Shown here piece by piece: positions 35,742-45,436 of a stretch of DNA of 52,944 nucleotides. The number at the start of each line of letters is the position of its first letter. Positions within the stretch are counted from its first letter, which is position 1. Origin of the DNA: a candidate division FCPU426 bacterium (GTDB lineage: Bacteria > Oederibacteriota > Muellerivitia > Muellerivitales > Muellerivitaceae); contig PLFD01000061.1 in NCBI GenBank assembly GCA_003136635.1, positions 22,390 through 75,333 of the forward strand, in the 5' to 3' direction. The translations under genes were made by a program, and so were the position numbers. The notes beneath the pieces are model-generated. The model was not told the DNA's origin and did not search any database. It saw only the letters and a list, made by a program, of their open reading frames with translations.

Positions 35742-36149
35742 TTATTGAACTGATTCTTCGTCAAACTGGGAAGCGTCGTTCAAAACCCAGGATTTCATGG
35801 ACGCGAACTTCCCTTTTTGGATCGACATGATGATGTAGGAAAAACCGGGCCAAGCCGCCGCGCGGTCTGTTTCAGAGGCCTTATCCGGATGATCGGGATG
35901 GGAATGGAATATACCCACTACATCCAAACCCTTTTGCCGAGCGATGGCTTCCCCTTTTAAATAATCCTTCGGATCCATGTCATAGCGGGTTTCAGGTTTA
36001 AGCTTGTTCAAGTTGCCGCATTCAAACACTTCGGTCACGGTTCGGATATTGCCCGCTTTGCCAAACATAAGACCGCAGATTTCATGCGGATAACCCCGCT
36101 CTCCAATAGCGATCATTTGTTCTTGAGCTGTTTTTTCAAATGTAATCAT
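35742..36149 (-). CDS. JAMM/MPN+ metallopeptidase (Mec-like)
   Basis: 135 aa from ATG 36149. The full zinc-protease motif is present: E23, H82-S-H84, S92 and D95 with the exact spacing HxHx7Sx2D. Bacterial members of this size (for example Mec of Mycobacterium) free cysteine from the end of a small sulfur-carrier protein after a cysteine synthase has used its thiocarboxylate. The gene overlaps the stop of a cysteine synthase (TAATG), which fits that role. No ThiS/MoaD/CysO-like carrier is seen in the window. Confidence 0.9.
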   Translation of the reverse strand: MITFEKTAQEQMIAIGERGYPHEICGLMFGKAGNIRTVTEVFECGNLNKLKPETRYDMDPKDYLKGEAIARQKGLDVVGIFHSHPDHPDKASETDRAAAWPGFSYIIMSIQKGKFASMKSWVLNDASQFDEESVQ

Positions 36150-37078
36150 TATTCCCACACTCTTGTCGAAAGATATTTATCACCCGAATCCGGGAAGACA
36201 GTCACGATACAGCCCTTCTTAATTTCACGGGCCAATTTGGCGCAGGCCGCCATGGCACCGCCGCTCGATAAACCGACGAGCAGTCCCTCTTTTCGAGCCA
36301 GAAGTTTAACCATTTCATAGGACTCATCCGTATCCATAGGGATTTTTCGATCATAAACTTTCGGATCATAAATACCCGGCACAATAGAAGAGGCCATATG
36401 TTTCAACCCTTCCAATCCATGAAAAGGCTCGGCCGGTTCTAAAGCCACAATTTGAACTGACGGCTTCATTTCTTTAATGCGGCGGCCCGTGCCCATTAAA
36501 GTGCCACTGGTTCCAATACCACACGCGAAATGAGTAATTTTATCGCCCATGTACTCCATGATTTCCTCAGCGGTTGTCAACATATGAGCTTTAGGATTTT
36601 CAGGGTTGTTATATTGATCAGGAACAAAGTAACGGTCCGGGTTTTCTTGGTAGAGCTTTCGAGCCAAGACAATGGCTCCGTCCGACCCATCCATCTCACT
36701 TGAGAAATGAACCTCAGCATTATAGGACTTTAAAATTCGCTTACGTTCCTCACTACAATTGGCCGGAATCGCCAAAACTACCTTATAACCCAGTGCCGCA
36801 CCAATCATGGCATAGGCGATACCCGTGTTGCCGGAAGTCGCGTCCAATATGCGTTTGTCTTTTGTCAACTTTCCAGACTTTATTCCCTCTTGAATCATTC
36901 GCAAAGCCGGTCGATCTTTAACCGATCCGCCCGGATTAAAGGATTCCATCTTGGCGTAAATTTCAACGCCTGGAACATTATGCAAATGCATTTGAATCAA
37001 GGGCGTATGGCCCACTAATTCGATGACGCTTTCATAAATGCGAGGTGGATTTGAATTTCTGGAAATAGCTGGGGTCAT
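36149..37078 (-). CDS. PLP-dependent cysteine synthase (CysK/CysM family)
   Basis: 309 aa, standard. It makes cysteine from an activated serine and a sulfur donor. The PLP Lys is K54 in GGSVKDRP, SGNTG binds substrate at 82-86, and the phosphate loop is GIGTSGTLMGTGR. Whether it uses O-acetylserine with sulfide or O-phosphoserine with a sulfur-carrier thiocarboxylate is not decided by motifs I can read. The JAMM peptidase translated directly after it favours the carrier route. First of four genes in a tight run. Confidence 0.93.
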   Translation of the reverse strand: MTPAISRNSNPPRIYESVIELVGHTPLIQMHLHNVPGVEIYAKMESFNPGGSVKDRPALRMIQEGIKSGKLTKDKRILDATSGNTGIAYAMIGAALGYKVVLAIPANCSEERKRILKSYNAEVHFSSEMDGSDGAIVLARKLYQENPDRYFVPDQYNNPENPKAHMLTTAEEIMEYMGDKITHFACGIGTSGTLMGTGRRIKEMKPSVQIVALEPAEPFHGLEGLKHMASSIVPGIYDPKVYDRKIPMDTDESYEMVKLLARKEGLLVGLSSGGAMAACAKLAREIKKGCIVTVFPDSGDKYLSTRVWE

Positions 37079-37094
37079 TAAAGGCTCGGAAAGT

Positions 37095-37123
37095 TACACC
37101 CATACTCCCTAAGGAGTATGGGT
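37095..37123 (-). terminator. Hairpin after eno
   Basis: CACCCATACTCC pairs perfectly with GGAGTATGGGTG around a 4-base loop, starting 13 bases past the eno stop on the minus strand. The T-run after it is poor (TAACTTTCC), so it may be a weak or factor-aided terminator. Confidence 0.6.
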
Positions 37124-37135
37124 GATATGAATTGA

Positions 37136-38446
<1,311 letters not shown>

Positions 38447-38470
38447 TTAGAGTGGGTTCAACGCGCGAAG

Positions 38471-38499
38471 ATTTTACCCACGCAGGAAGACCGGGGCAA
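38471..38499 (-). promoter_or_regulatory. Sigma70 promoter for eno
   Basis: On the minus strand TTGCCC (38499-38494), 17 bases, TAAAAT (38476-38471), about 42 bases before the start codon. Confidence 0.7.
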
Positions 38500-38559
38500 G
38501 GGTTTCGACGAAAAACAAAGCCGAAATTGGATAACTAGGGTTATTTTGATGAGGAGATT

Positions 38560-39018
38560 TTAGCTTTTGCGGGACATCAGGCGTTTCACTTCATCCATGA
38601 AAGCCGTGATATCTTTGAATTGGCGGTAAACGCTGGCGAAGCGCACATAGGCCACATCATCCAGATCTTGAAGACGTCGGATAACCATCTCACCTATCTC
38701 GGTTGAGTTGATTTCTTTCGCAGCCCTTTCCATGAGAACAGTTTCGATATCATCCACCAGGGACTCAATGCGTTCTGAAGAAACAGGTCTTTTTTCAACA
38801 GCTTTGCGGATACCCGAAACAATTTTTAAACGGTCAAAAGGCTCGCGCCGGCCGTCGCGCTTAACTACCATAGGAAGAATATCTTCAATTTGCTCGTAGG
38901 TTGTAAACCGTTTTTCGCACTTGAGGCATTCACGGCGTCGGCGAATGGCAGACCCGCCTTTACTGGGCCTTGAATCCATTACCTTATCTTCTTGATGTCC
39001 GCAAAAAGGACATTTCAT
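38560..39018 (-). CDS. nrdR: Transcriptional repressor NrdR
   Basis: 152 aa, standard. It senses ATP/dATP and represses ribonucleotide reductase genes. The N-terminal zinc ribbon has C3, C6, C31 and C34 ([20 protein letters not shown] and CLKCEKRF). The ATP-cone domain occupies about 45-140 ([20 protein letters not shown]). AGGAG lies before the ATG. No ribonucleotide reductase gene is in the window. Confidence 0.97.
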   Translation of the reverse strand: MKCPFCGHQEDKVMDSRPSKGGSAIRRRRECLKCEKRFTTYEQIEDILPMVVKRDGRREPFDRLKIVSGIRKAVEKRPVSSERIESLVDDIETVLMERAAKEINSTEIGEMVIRRLQDLDDVAYVRFASVYRQFKDITAFMDEVKRLMSRKS

Positions 39019-39116
39019 GAGAACTCCTCAAACAATTAACAACAGGCAGATTATAACACTAGGGGAAGAAGGAACCTATAGGGAAACCATCTAGGGATGG
39101 GGGTAAAGAATCGAAA

Positions 39117-39980
39117 CTAAGGAACTATTTCGGTTCCAACACCCTGCGGAGTAAAAATTTCAAGAAGCAAAGCATGGGGCAATGTCCCATCAATAATATG
39201 GGTTTTATGAACACCTGATTTGACCGCATGAAGACAGGCTTCTACTTTGGGGATCATGCCCCCTGAAATAACGCCCGACTTAATCAGTTTAGCTATGTCC
39301 TTCACTTTAACGCTGGAGAGTAAACTTTTCGGATCGTTCTTTTTGCGGCAGATTCCAGGCACATCCGTCAAAAACACCAATTTTTCAGCTTTCAAGGCCC
39401 CCGCAATCGCGCCTGCCGCCTCATCCGCATTCACGTTATAAGTCTTACCATCTGTTCCCAAACCTAAGGGAGCGATTACCGGAATAAATTTTTCTTTATC
39501 TAAAATATCAAGGATTGAGGTGTTTACTTTAGAAACTTTACCCACATATCCAATATCTTTACCCGTCTTGGATTTCACCCTTGTCGCCTGAAGCATCGCG
39601 CCGTCTTTACCTGATAACCCTACCGCCTGACCACCCAATTGTTGAATAGTGCTGACCAATTCTTTATTGATCTTGCCGCCTAAAACCATTTCCACCACTT
39701 CCATAGTGGGAAGATCGGTCACCCGCAATCCGTCAACAAAGTGGGAACGAATCCCCATTTTTTGAGTCAAAGCCGTAATATCTTTGCCGCCGCCATGAAT
39801 CACCACAGGCCTCATGCCCACAAACTTCATCAAAACAATGTCCTGCAAAGTTCTTTTAAGATCTTCCGCGCCCGAACGGGTACTACCGCCGTATTTGACT
39901 ACCACTGTCGCCCCGTACCATTGTCGAATATAAGGAAAAGCTTCGATGAGAATCTGCGCTTTTTGAACAGGGTCCTTCAA
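39117..39980 (-). CDS. argB: Acetylglutamate kinase
   Basis: 287 aa with TTG start at 39980, overlapping the topA stop by 4 bases (TTGA). It phosphorylates N-acetylglutamate, the second step of arginine synthesis. Motifs VVVKYGGST, VIHGGGKDI, GLSGKDG, NVNADEAAGAIAGAL and VISGGMIPKVEAC are all present. It follows topA by overlap, so expression is tied to the topoisomerase. argC is 32 kb away on the other strand. Confidence 0.95.
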   Translation of the reverse strand: MKDPVQKAQILIEAFPYIRQWYGATVVVKYGGSTRSGAEDLKRTLQDIVLMKFVGMRPVVIHGGGKDITALTQKMGIRSHFVDGLRVTDLPTMEVVEMVLGGKINKELVSTIQQLGGQAVGLSGKDGAMLQATRVKSKTGKDIGYVGKVSKVNTSILDILDKEKFIPVIAPLGLGTDGKTYNVNADEAAGAIAGALKAEKLVFLTDVPGICRKKNDPKSLLSSVKVKDIAKLIKSGVISGGMIPKVEACLHAVKSGVHKTHIIDGTLPHALLLEIFTPQGVGTEIVP

Positions 39981-42352
39981 TCAAATCCCCCAAATCCCAT
40001 GGGTGAGGCAGGTGGCGGAGCCGCCGGTACGCCTTCTTCCTTATTCGGAAACTCTTTATAGTCGCACTCTTTATTGGGACAAGAGATGTGTGCGCCCAAA
40101 GTCTTCGTATATTTTTCTGTTAAATAAGGAGAGGCGCACTGGGGACAAGCCCTTTGGATCGGTTTATTCCAAGAAACAAATTTACAATCCGGATATTTAT
40201 TACAGCCGTAAAAAGTTCCGCGGGGCGATCCACGGGAAACTATTTCGCCGCCGCAGCCAAGCGGGCAAGGAATCTTAAGTGAAATCCCCTGCGTACTTTT
40301 GCATTCGGGATAATTGGAGCAGGCCAAGAATTTACCAAACCGGCCTGCCTTCACCATCATCGCGCCGCCGCATTTCGGGCATTTTTCGTCGGTGGTTGTA
40401 TCATCAATTTGAATGGAGCCATCCGTTGTTTCTTTTAAACCCTTGGCGTTTTTACAGGTGGGGTAATTGGAGCAGGCTATAAATTTTCCGAACCGACCCC
40501 ACCGGACGATCATCATCAAGCCACACTTTTCACAGGGAATGGTAGTCACCTGCTCAAATTTACTTTTATCCTCGGCTATCAGCTTTTCGGCCTCGGCCAA
40601 ACTGTCTTTAAAAGGCGCGTAAAATTCTCCAATGACGTTGTGCCATTCGATTTCGCCGGACTCAACCTGATCCAACTGACCTTCCATTTTAGCCGTAAAA
40701 GCATAATCCAAAATGACCGGGAAATTCTTCATGAGAATTTCAAGAACCAAACTACCTAATTCGGCTAAAAAAAACCGGCCAGCTTCTTTTTTTACATAAC
40801 GTCTGGCTTGAATGGTTTCAAGGGTTGGCGCATAAGTCGAAGGACGTCCAATGCCCAATTCTTCCAGTGTTTTGATCATCGAAGCGTCTGTAAAGCGTGG
40901 AGGCGGTTGAGTAAAATGTTGTTCAGGAACAGGCTCTTTCCAGATCATTGTCTGACCTTCGGCGATACCATTGAGTTTATTGGCAGTTACTCGATTGGTT
41001 TGTTCTTCATCCCCGCCTGGTTCGCCATGAGCCTTTTTATCTTCATCGGCCGCTTCTTCATAAACTTTTGTAAACCCGTCAAACACCGTGGCCGTACCCG
41101 TTGCCCTAAACGTCACATTGTCGCCCATCACTTCGACGCTGGTTTCACGGTATTGGGCCGAACTCATCTGGCTGGCCATAAAATCTTCCCAAATCAACTG
41201 GTAAAGTTTGAACTGTTCGGGTGTAAGGAACGACTTCATCAATTCAGGTGTTCTATAAGACGAAGTCGGCCGAATGGCCTCATGCGCGTCTTGAATTTTA
41301 TTTTTATTGGCCGTATCCCGTTCGCCCTGGCTCAAATACTTTTCGCCATAGGTTTCTTGAATAAACTTGGCAGCCTCCGCCTTTGCGTCAGGCGAAATAC
41401 GCTTGGAATCCGTACGCATATACGTAATCAGCCCTACGGGAGCTGTTTCGCCGATTTCAATACCTTCATAAAGGCCTTGAGCGATTGACATCGTCTTTCG
41501 AGCCCCAAACCTCAGCTGCTTATAGGATTCCTGCTGCAATTTCGAAGTCGTAAAAGGCATAGGCGGTTTTTTGGATTTATCCCGATGTAACATAGCCGAC
41601 ACTTTAAAAGCGGCGTTCTTAACCCTCTCTACCAGCGCCATGGTTTCGGCTTGGGTTTTAAGTTCGGGTTTTTGACCGTCAATCTTGGCCAATTTGGTAC
41701 GAATGGTCTTTTCAGCTTCGGTAATAAAATCCGCTTCCAAACTCCAATATTCAACCGGTATGAAACTCGCGATTTCTTTTTCCCGTTCGTAGATCAGGCG
41801 CAGTGCCACTGACTGGACCCGTCCTGCGGACAAACCCCGGCGTATGTTTTTCCACAAAAGCGGACTGATTCCATAACCCACCAGCCGGTCCAATACCCGG
41901 CGGGCCTGCTGGGCGTTAACCATATTCAAATCAACTTCGGTCGGCGACTTAATCGCCTCTTCAATGGCCGGCTTGGTTATTTCATTGAGTCTCAAACGAT
42001 AAATAACTGGAATTTTGGGTAATACCGATAAAAAGTTTTTAATGTGCCAGCCGATCGCTTCCCCTTCACGGTCCGGGTCAGCGGCCAGGTAAACCGCGCT
42101 GGACTTTTGAGCGGCTTTTTTAAGTTCTTTGATGATGGAGGCTTTTCCGCGGATAGGTATATATTGCGGCGCGAAGTTATCCTCCAGATTAACTCCCAGT
42201 TTACTTTTGGGCAAATCAATCAAGTGGCCTTTGGAGGCCATAACCAAATAATCAGATCCGAGATATTTGTTTATGGTTTTCGCTTTTGAGGGAGACTCAA
42301 CAATGACTAGTTTCTTGAGGTTTTCAGCTTTTTTCGCCTTAGCTTTGGCCAC
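39977..42352 (-). CDS. topA: DNA topoisomerase I
   Basis: 791 aa from GTG 42352, chosen because GGAG lies 7 bases upstream and the product then starts VAKAKAKKAENLKKLVIVESPSKAKT (shown as two joined parts, a Lys/Ala lead and the family opening). It relaxes negative supercoils by a type IA mechanism. The TOPRIM domain (IVESPSKAK, AADPDREGEAIG), catalytic Tyr in TYMRTDSKRIS and four C-terminal four-Cys zinc units are present. Two of the latter are very alike (CSNYPTC and CSNYPEC), and the last is degenerate. Upstream in-frame codons to 42502 lack a start signal. It is translationally coupled to argB. Confidence 0.95.
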   Translation of the reverse strand: MAKAKAKKAENLKKLVIVESPSKAKTINKYLGSDYLVMASKGHLIDLPKSKLGVNLEDNFAPQYIPIRGKASIIKELKKAAQKSSAVYLAADPDREGEAIGWHIKNFLSVLPKIPVIYRLRLNEITKPAIEEAIKSPTEVDLNMVNAQQARRVLDRLVGYGISPLLWKNIRRGLSAGRVQSVALRLIYEREKEIASFIPVEYWSLEADFITEAEKTIRTKLAKIDGQKPELKTQAETMALVERVKNAAFKVSAMLHRDKSKKPPMPFTTSKLQQESYKQLRFGARKTMSIAQGLYEGIEIGETAPVGLITYMRTDSKRISPDAKAEAAKFIQETYGEKYLSQGERDTANKNKIQDAHEAIRPTSSYRTPELMKSFLTPEQFKLYQLIWEDFMASQMSSAQYRETSVEVMGDNVTFRATGTATVFDGFTKVYEEAADEDKKAHGEPGGDEEQTNRVTANKLNGIAEGQTMIWKEPVPEQHFTQPPPRFTDASMIKTLEELGIGRPSTYAPTLETIQARRYVKKEAGRFFLAELGSLVLEILMKNFPVILDYAFTAKMEGQLDQVESGEIEWHNVIGEFYAPFKDSLAEAEKLIAEDKSKFEQVTTIPCEKCGLMMIVRWGRFGKFIACSNYPTCKNAKGLKETTDGSIQIDDTTTDEKCPKCGGAMMVKAGRFGKFLACSNYPECKSTQGISLKIPCPLGCGGEIVSRGSPRGTFYGCNKYPDCKFVSWNKPIQRACPQCASPYLTEKYTKTLGAHISCPNKECDYKEFPNKEEGVPAAPPPASPMGFGGFD

Positions 42353-42530
42353 AAATATCTCCAAAATTTTATTTAAAGTCGATTTCGCTTTAAAAAGGGG
42401 CTTTTTTATACCGTCGCAAGAATAGGCATGGATTTTAGCTTTGTCAAGGTTTCCACACGCTTTGAACCCAAAGGAGCGAAACGTCTTAACCGCAAACATC
42501 ACTTTTAAATTTAAACCCTACCTAAACTAT

Positions 42531-42558
42531 TTGCGCAACCACCACAAATCGTTACAAT
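42531..42558 (+). promoter_or_regulatory. Promoter for the small lipoprotein gene
   Basis: TTGCGC (42531-42536), 16 bases, TACAAT (42553-42558), about 34 bases before the ATG at 42593. It supports this short orphan gene as real. Confidence 0.5.
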
Positions 42559-42592
42559 GAGTTTATGTTTAATAAATGGATGCTTCCATAAA

Positions 42593-42955
42593 ATGAAAAT
42601 ATTATTCGGCTTGACCCTTCTGTTTGCCATTTGCGGCTGCACTCAAAGCCCTACTATATCCAATCCAACCGTAACGCAGACTTTTACCATAGCCCCCCCC
42701 CAACTCAATCTTTTGATTTCCGGTACCTTTACCGATCTTTCCACCAACCCTTATACTTCCACACCTTTTTCTCGCAGCACTTCCGTTCCATCAAATCCAG
42801 GGACTTGGACTTTTCAAACCGGTAAACATGATACGGTCGATTTCACAGTCACTTTCAGCGCTCCATGCACGTTTAACTATTCTTTAGGCTCAACCCAAAG
42901 TTCGGCAGCGACCGATGCCAACGGCAATTACACCAGCAGCCAAATTACTTTTTAA
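42593..42955 (+). CDS. Small putative lipoprotein
   Basis: 120 aa from ATG 42593. The start MKILFGLTLLFAICGC has a lipoprotein signal with Cys 16 after ICG; after cleavage the Cys would be acylated, using Lnt among others. The mature part is Thr/Ser/Pro-rich and predicted beta-sheet, with a single further Cys in SAPCTFNYS. I do not recognise the family. It is a lone plus-strand gene between topA and dprA, its stop directly abutting that of dprA. The composition is like a secreted protein, and a plausible promoter is present. Surface role only inferred. Confidence 0.6.
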   Translation: MKILFGLTLLFAICGCTQSPTISNPTVTQTFTIAPPQLNLLISGTFTDLSTNPYTSTPFSRSTSVPSNPGTWTFQTGKHDTVDFTVTFSAPCTFNYSLGSTQSSAATDANGNYTSSQITF

Positions 42956-44065
42956 TTAAACTTTGAAATAACAGTGTCCCGGAGCTTGGTGGACAAATCC
43001 TTGAAGCTCCAGGGATAACAACAACTCGTTTAGCCTGCGGGGTTGAATGCCTGCCATCCGGGCTAAAATATCAATATGCACCGGCGTATAAGCCAGATGA
43101 TCTAAAATCGTTTTTTCCTCATTTGAAAGTTTCTCTTCAGAGAGCGGAACAAACACTGCTCGTGATTTAAAAATAGTCTGCGCGTGCACGTCCTGAATCT
43201 CATGAAAAATATCCTCAACGCCCGTAACCAATTTGGCGCCCTGCTGAATTAGCGCGTGAGCCCCTTCGGATTGTTTTTGATGGATGGGGCCCGGCACCGC
43301 GAAAACAGGTTTACCCTGGTCAATGGCATGATCCACCGTGATAAAAGAACCGCTGTCTTTATTAGCTTCAACCACCAAAACGCCCTTCGAAGACCCGCTA
43401 ATCAAACGGTTCCGCTGTGGAAAATGCATGGCTAAGGGTTTAGAAAAAAGAGGATATTCACTGAAAACCGCTCCGCGGGAGGCTATTTCGGATGCCAGTT
43501 TTTTATTTTCAGGCGGATACATATTTAAAAGTCCGCTGCCTAAAAAGGCGATTGTTCGTCCTTTTGAAAATTTTAAAGCGCCCTGATGCGCGATGGAGTC
43601 AATCCCCCGGGCTAACCCCGAAACAACCGTATAACCGGCCTTGGCGATATCTTCTCCCAATTTCAAGGCCGCCTGTTTACCGTAAGCGCTGGGTCTGCGG
43701 CATCCAATAACAGCGATCGCGTTTTCATCTTCGGGCAAATAATTGCCAATTTTCCACAAAACAAAAGGCGGGTCGTAAATATTTTCAAACACTTTAGGGA
43801 AACTATCATCACCCTCGATTAAAACGTCGATTCCTTTGCTTTCAGCCCTTTGAATTTCTTGCTCGGCTCGTTCCTGGGGATCTTTAAATGACAGAACTTT
43901 TTTGGCGCTGGCGGGAGTCCAATTTTCCAATTCGGCCAATTGATCTTCCGTGATTCCGAAAACATCGGACAAATTAGAGGGAAATACCGATTTGATGGAT
44001 TTCAGCCGGCGAGGACCTACCACAGCGGTTAAATGAAGCGCGAGTAAAGTTAATCGTTGATTCAT
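42956..44065 (-). CDS. dprA: DNA processing protein DprA/Smf
   Basis: 369 aa. DprA binds incoming single-stranded DNA and loads RecA during natural transformation. Helix-hairpin-helix-like residues fill about 1-70. The Rossmann-type core has AVIGCRRPSAYG, VVSGLARGIDSIAHQGAL, GSGLLNMYPPEN, FPQRNRLISGSS and DSGSFITVDHA. A winged-helix end follows (about 310-369, ILARMAGIQPRRLNELLLSL). It is the last gene of a run that begins with the PilT-type ATPase. comF occurs in the same window. Confidence 0.94.
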   Translation of the reverse strand: MNQRLTLLALHLTAVVGPRRLKSIKSVFPSNLSDVFGITEDQLAELENWTPASAKKVLSFKDPQERAEQEIQRAESKGIDVLIEGDDSFPKVFENIYDPPFVLWKIGNYLPEDENAIAVIGCRRPSAYGKQAALKLGEDIAKAGYTVVSGLARGIDSIAHQGALKFSKGRTIAFLGSGLLNMYPPENKKLASEIASRGAVFSEYPLFSKPLAMHFPQRNRLISGSSKGVLVVEANKDSGSFITVDHAIDQGKPVFAVPGPIHQKQSEGAHALIQQGAKLVTGVEDIFHEIQDVHAQTIFKSRAVFVPLSEEKLSNEEKTILDHLAYTPVHIDILARMAGIQPRRLNELLLSLELQGFVHQAPGHCYFKV

Positions 44066-44095
44066 GTAATAGAACTCGAAAAGTAACGGGCAAGA

Positions 44096-45007
44096 TCAGG
44101 GATTATAGATGGCTTCAAAACCACTAAAAATAGAATCAGAACCCTCTTGAATACGGGCGAGAGAATAGCTGCCTCCTGCGTAAAAAACTTTCGCAAACCC
44201 GCGAGCGACACCATCTAATTTAATGTTTTTATCCCACGGAACTTCCCAAAGTTGAAAAATCAATCCCTCCACCACACCTTGTTTGGTACCCGCGGTTAAT
44301 ATCACATAATCAGTTTGGTTCCAGTTATCTCTGCCCCGTTCCCCTCCCGCGACATAACATTTAATCGGCTTTGTCGGAAATTCTTTAGCGACCTTGGCTT
44401 TGTCCCAAATAGCCTTTTCCCCCGAAAGCAGTTTGACCGGGCTGCCCAGGGGAATGTCATCATACGAAGTCATCACGTCAGCCAGATAGCGTTTTCCCTC
44501 GCCTTCACGAACTTTCAAAATCGCCAGGTTTTTGATAAATCTTTTATTAAACCCGGAGTTTTTTTCAAGTAAGGGTCCGCCGTCTCCAAACACAATAAGC
44601 TTTTCACCTGGGTTCAATTTTATTTTGTTATTCGGAACAGCTATAAAAAGAGCTTTGGCCGTGCTTAAACTTCCATCTAATTCGGGCGTGCCCGACACTT
44701 TACCAATCGAGGGAATACCGGAAATATCATTGGCCGCATAGCCGCTAGTCAGAAAATAACTGAAGTTTACGTCATTTTTATTGACACCGGTATCTTTTGT
44801 ATCATCAATGGTACTTTGATCCTCATCATCCGCCGTCGCCTTATCTTGTTCTACCGCTTCTTCATCTTCGCTCGTCGCCGGTGTCAGCGCGGCACGATCT
44901 TTTACCGCGTCCATGGAATCGGCTCTCAAAAACGAGGAACAGAAAAAAACAATCAATCCGGTCATAAACAGCCTGACAAAAGTCATTTTATTTTTAAGAA
45001 TGATCAC
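44096..45007 (-). CDS. Secreted protein of unknown function beside pilT
   Basis: 303 aa from GTG 45007, overlapping the preceding stop by 4 bases with GAGGTG upstream; ATG 44986 is an alternative. A signal peptide (FVRLFMTGLIVFFCSSFLRA) ends near residue 30, followed by an acidic low-complexity stretch (DEEAVEQDKATADDEDQ). The C-terminal part (about 215-303) has a beta-rich pattern, with YVILTAGTKQGVVEGLIFQLWEV and FAKVFYAGGSYSLARI. It resembles the C-terminal domain seen in FlgT-like and other envelope proteins; this is a weak resemblance by eye. Its place between pilT and dprA suggests an envelope part of a pilus or DNA-uptake machine. Confidence 0.7.
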   Translation of the reverse strand: MIILKNKMTFVRLFMTGLIVFFCSSFLRADSMDAVKDRAALTPATSEDEEAVEQDKATADDEDQSTIDDTKDTGVNKNDVNFSYFLTSGYAANDISGIPSIGKVSGTPELDGSLSTAKALFIAVPNNKIKLNPGEKLIVFGDGGPLLEKNSGFNKRFIKNLAILKVREGEGKRYLADVMTSYDDIPLGSPVKLLSGEKAIWDKAKVAKEFPTKPIKCYVAGGERGRDNWNQTDYVILTAGTKQGVVEGLIFQLWEVPWDKNIKLDGVARGFAKVFYAGGSYSLARIQEGSDSIFSGFEAIYNP

Positions 45008-45408
45008 TTTCCATTCACCTCATTCATAAGTGCTTGTGCCTTCGCAACCCATTCTGGTTGATCCGAATATTGATCTAAAATAATTTGTAAATACGGAAGT
45101 GCCTGCATCCGAAACACCTTTATATAACCAGAATCCGCTTTTATCTCTCCGCAATGGTACATGGCCTCGGCACAGAGCGCATCTTCGGTCGGATACTGTT
45201 GATAAAGATCGTTGTAAACCTCTATAGCCGTGTCACCATCCGTCAAAAACTGACAAACCCGGCCCGTATCAAATAACAACTCTGGCGCTGACGCGTATTT
45301 AGGGTTTTGTTTCACCCAGTTTACAATTTGATCCGCGGCCAGATGAGGATTCAAGGCCACCACTAAAAGCGCCGCGACCAAAACTCCTAAAAAAATTAAA
45401 CCTTTCAT
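45004..45408 (-). CDS. Small membrane-anchored TPR-like protein
   Basis: 134 aa from ATG 45408, 6 bases after AGGGG; GTG 45414 is too close to it. One hydrophobic segment (IFLGVLVAALLVVAL) near the N-terminus is a signal anchor or signal peptide. The rest is helical with TPR/Sel1-like spacing (LLFDTGRVCQFLTDGDTAIE, AEAMYHCGEI, ALPYLQIILDQYSDQPEW). Such short helical repeats usually bind partner proteins. It follows the PilT-TPR gene by about 28 bases and overlaps the next gene, so all three are probably one unit. Confidence 0.72.
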   Translation of the reverse strand: MKGLIFLGVLVAALLVVALNPHLAADQIVNWVKQNPKYASAPELLFDTGRVCQFLTDGDTAIEVYNDLYQQYPTEDALCAEAMYHCGEIKADSGYIKVFRMQALPYLQIILDQYSDQPEWVAKAQALMNEVNGK

Positions 45409-45436
45409 TTTCACCCCTAAATATTCTGATTATTTT

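Noticed and set aside
40808..41488. 226-codon open frame on the plus strand
   Set aside because: Antisense within topA; composition is that of a shadow frame and no family motif is seen.
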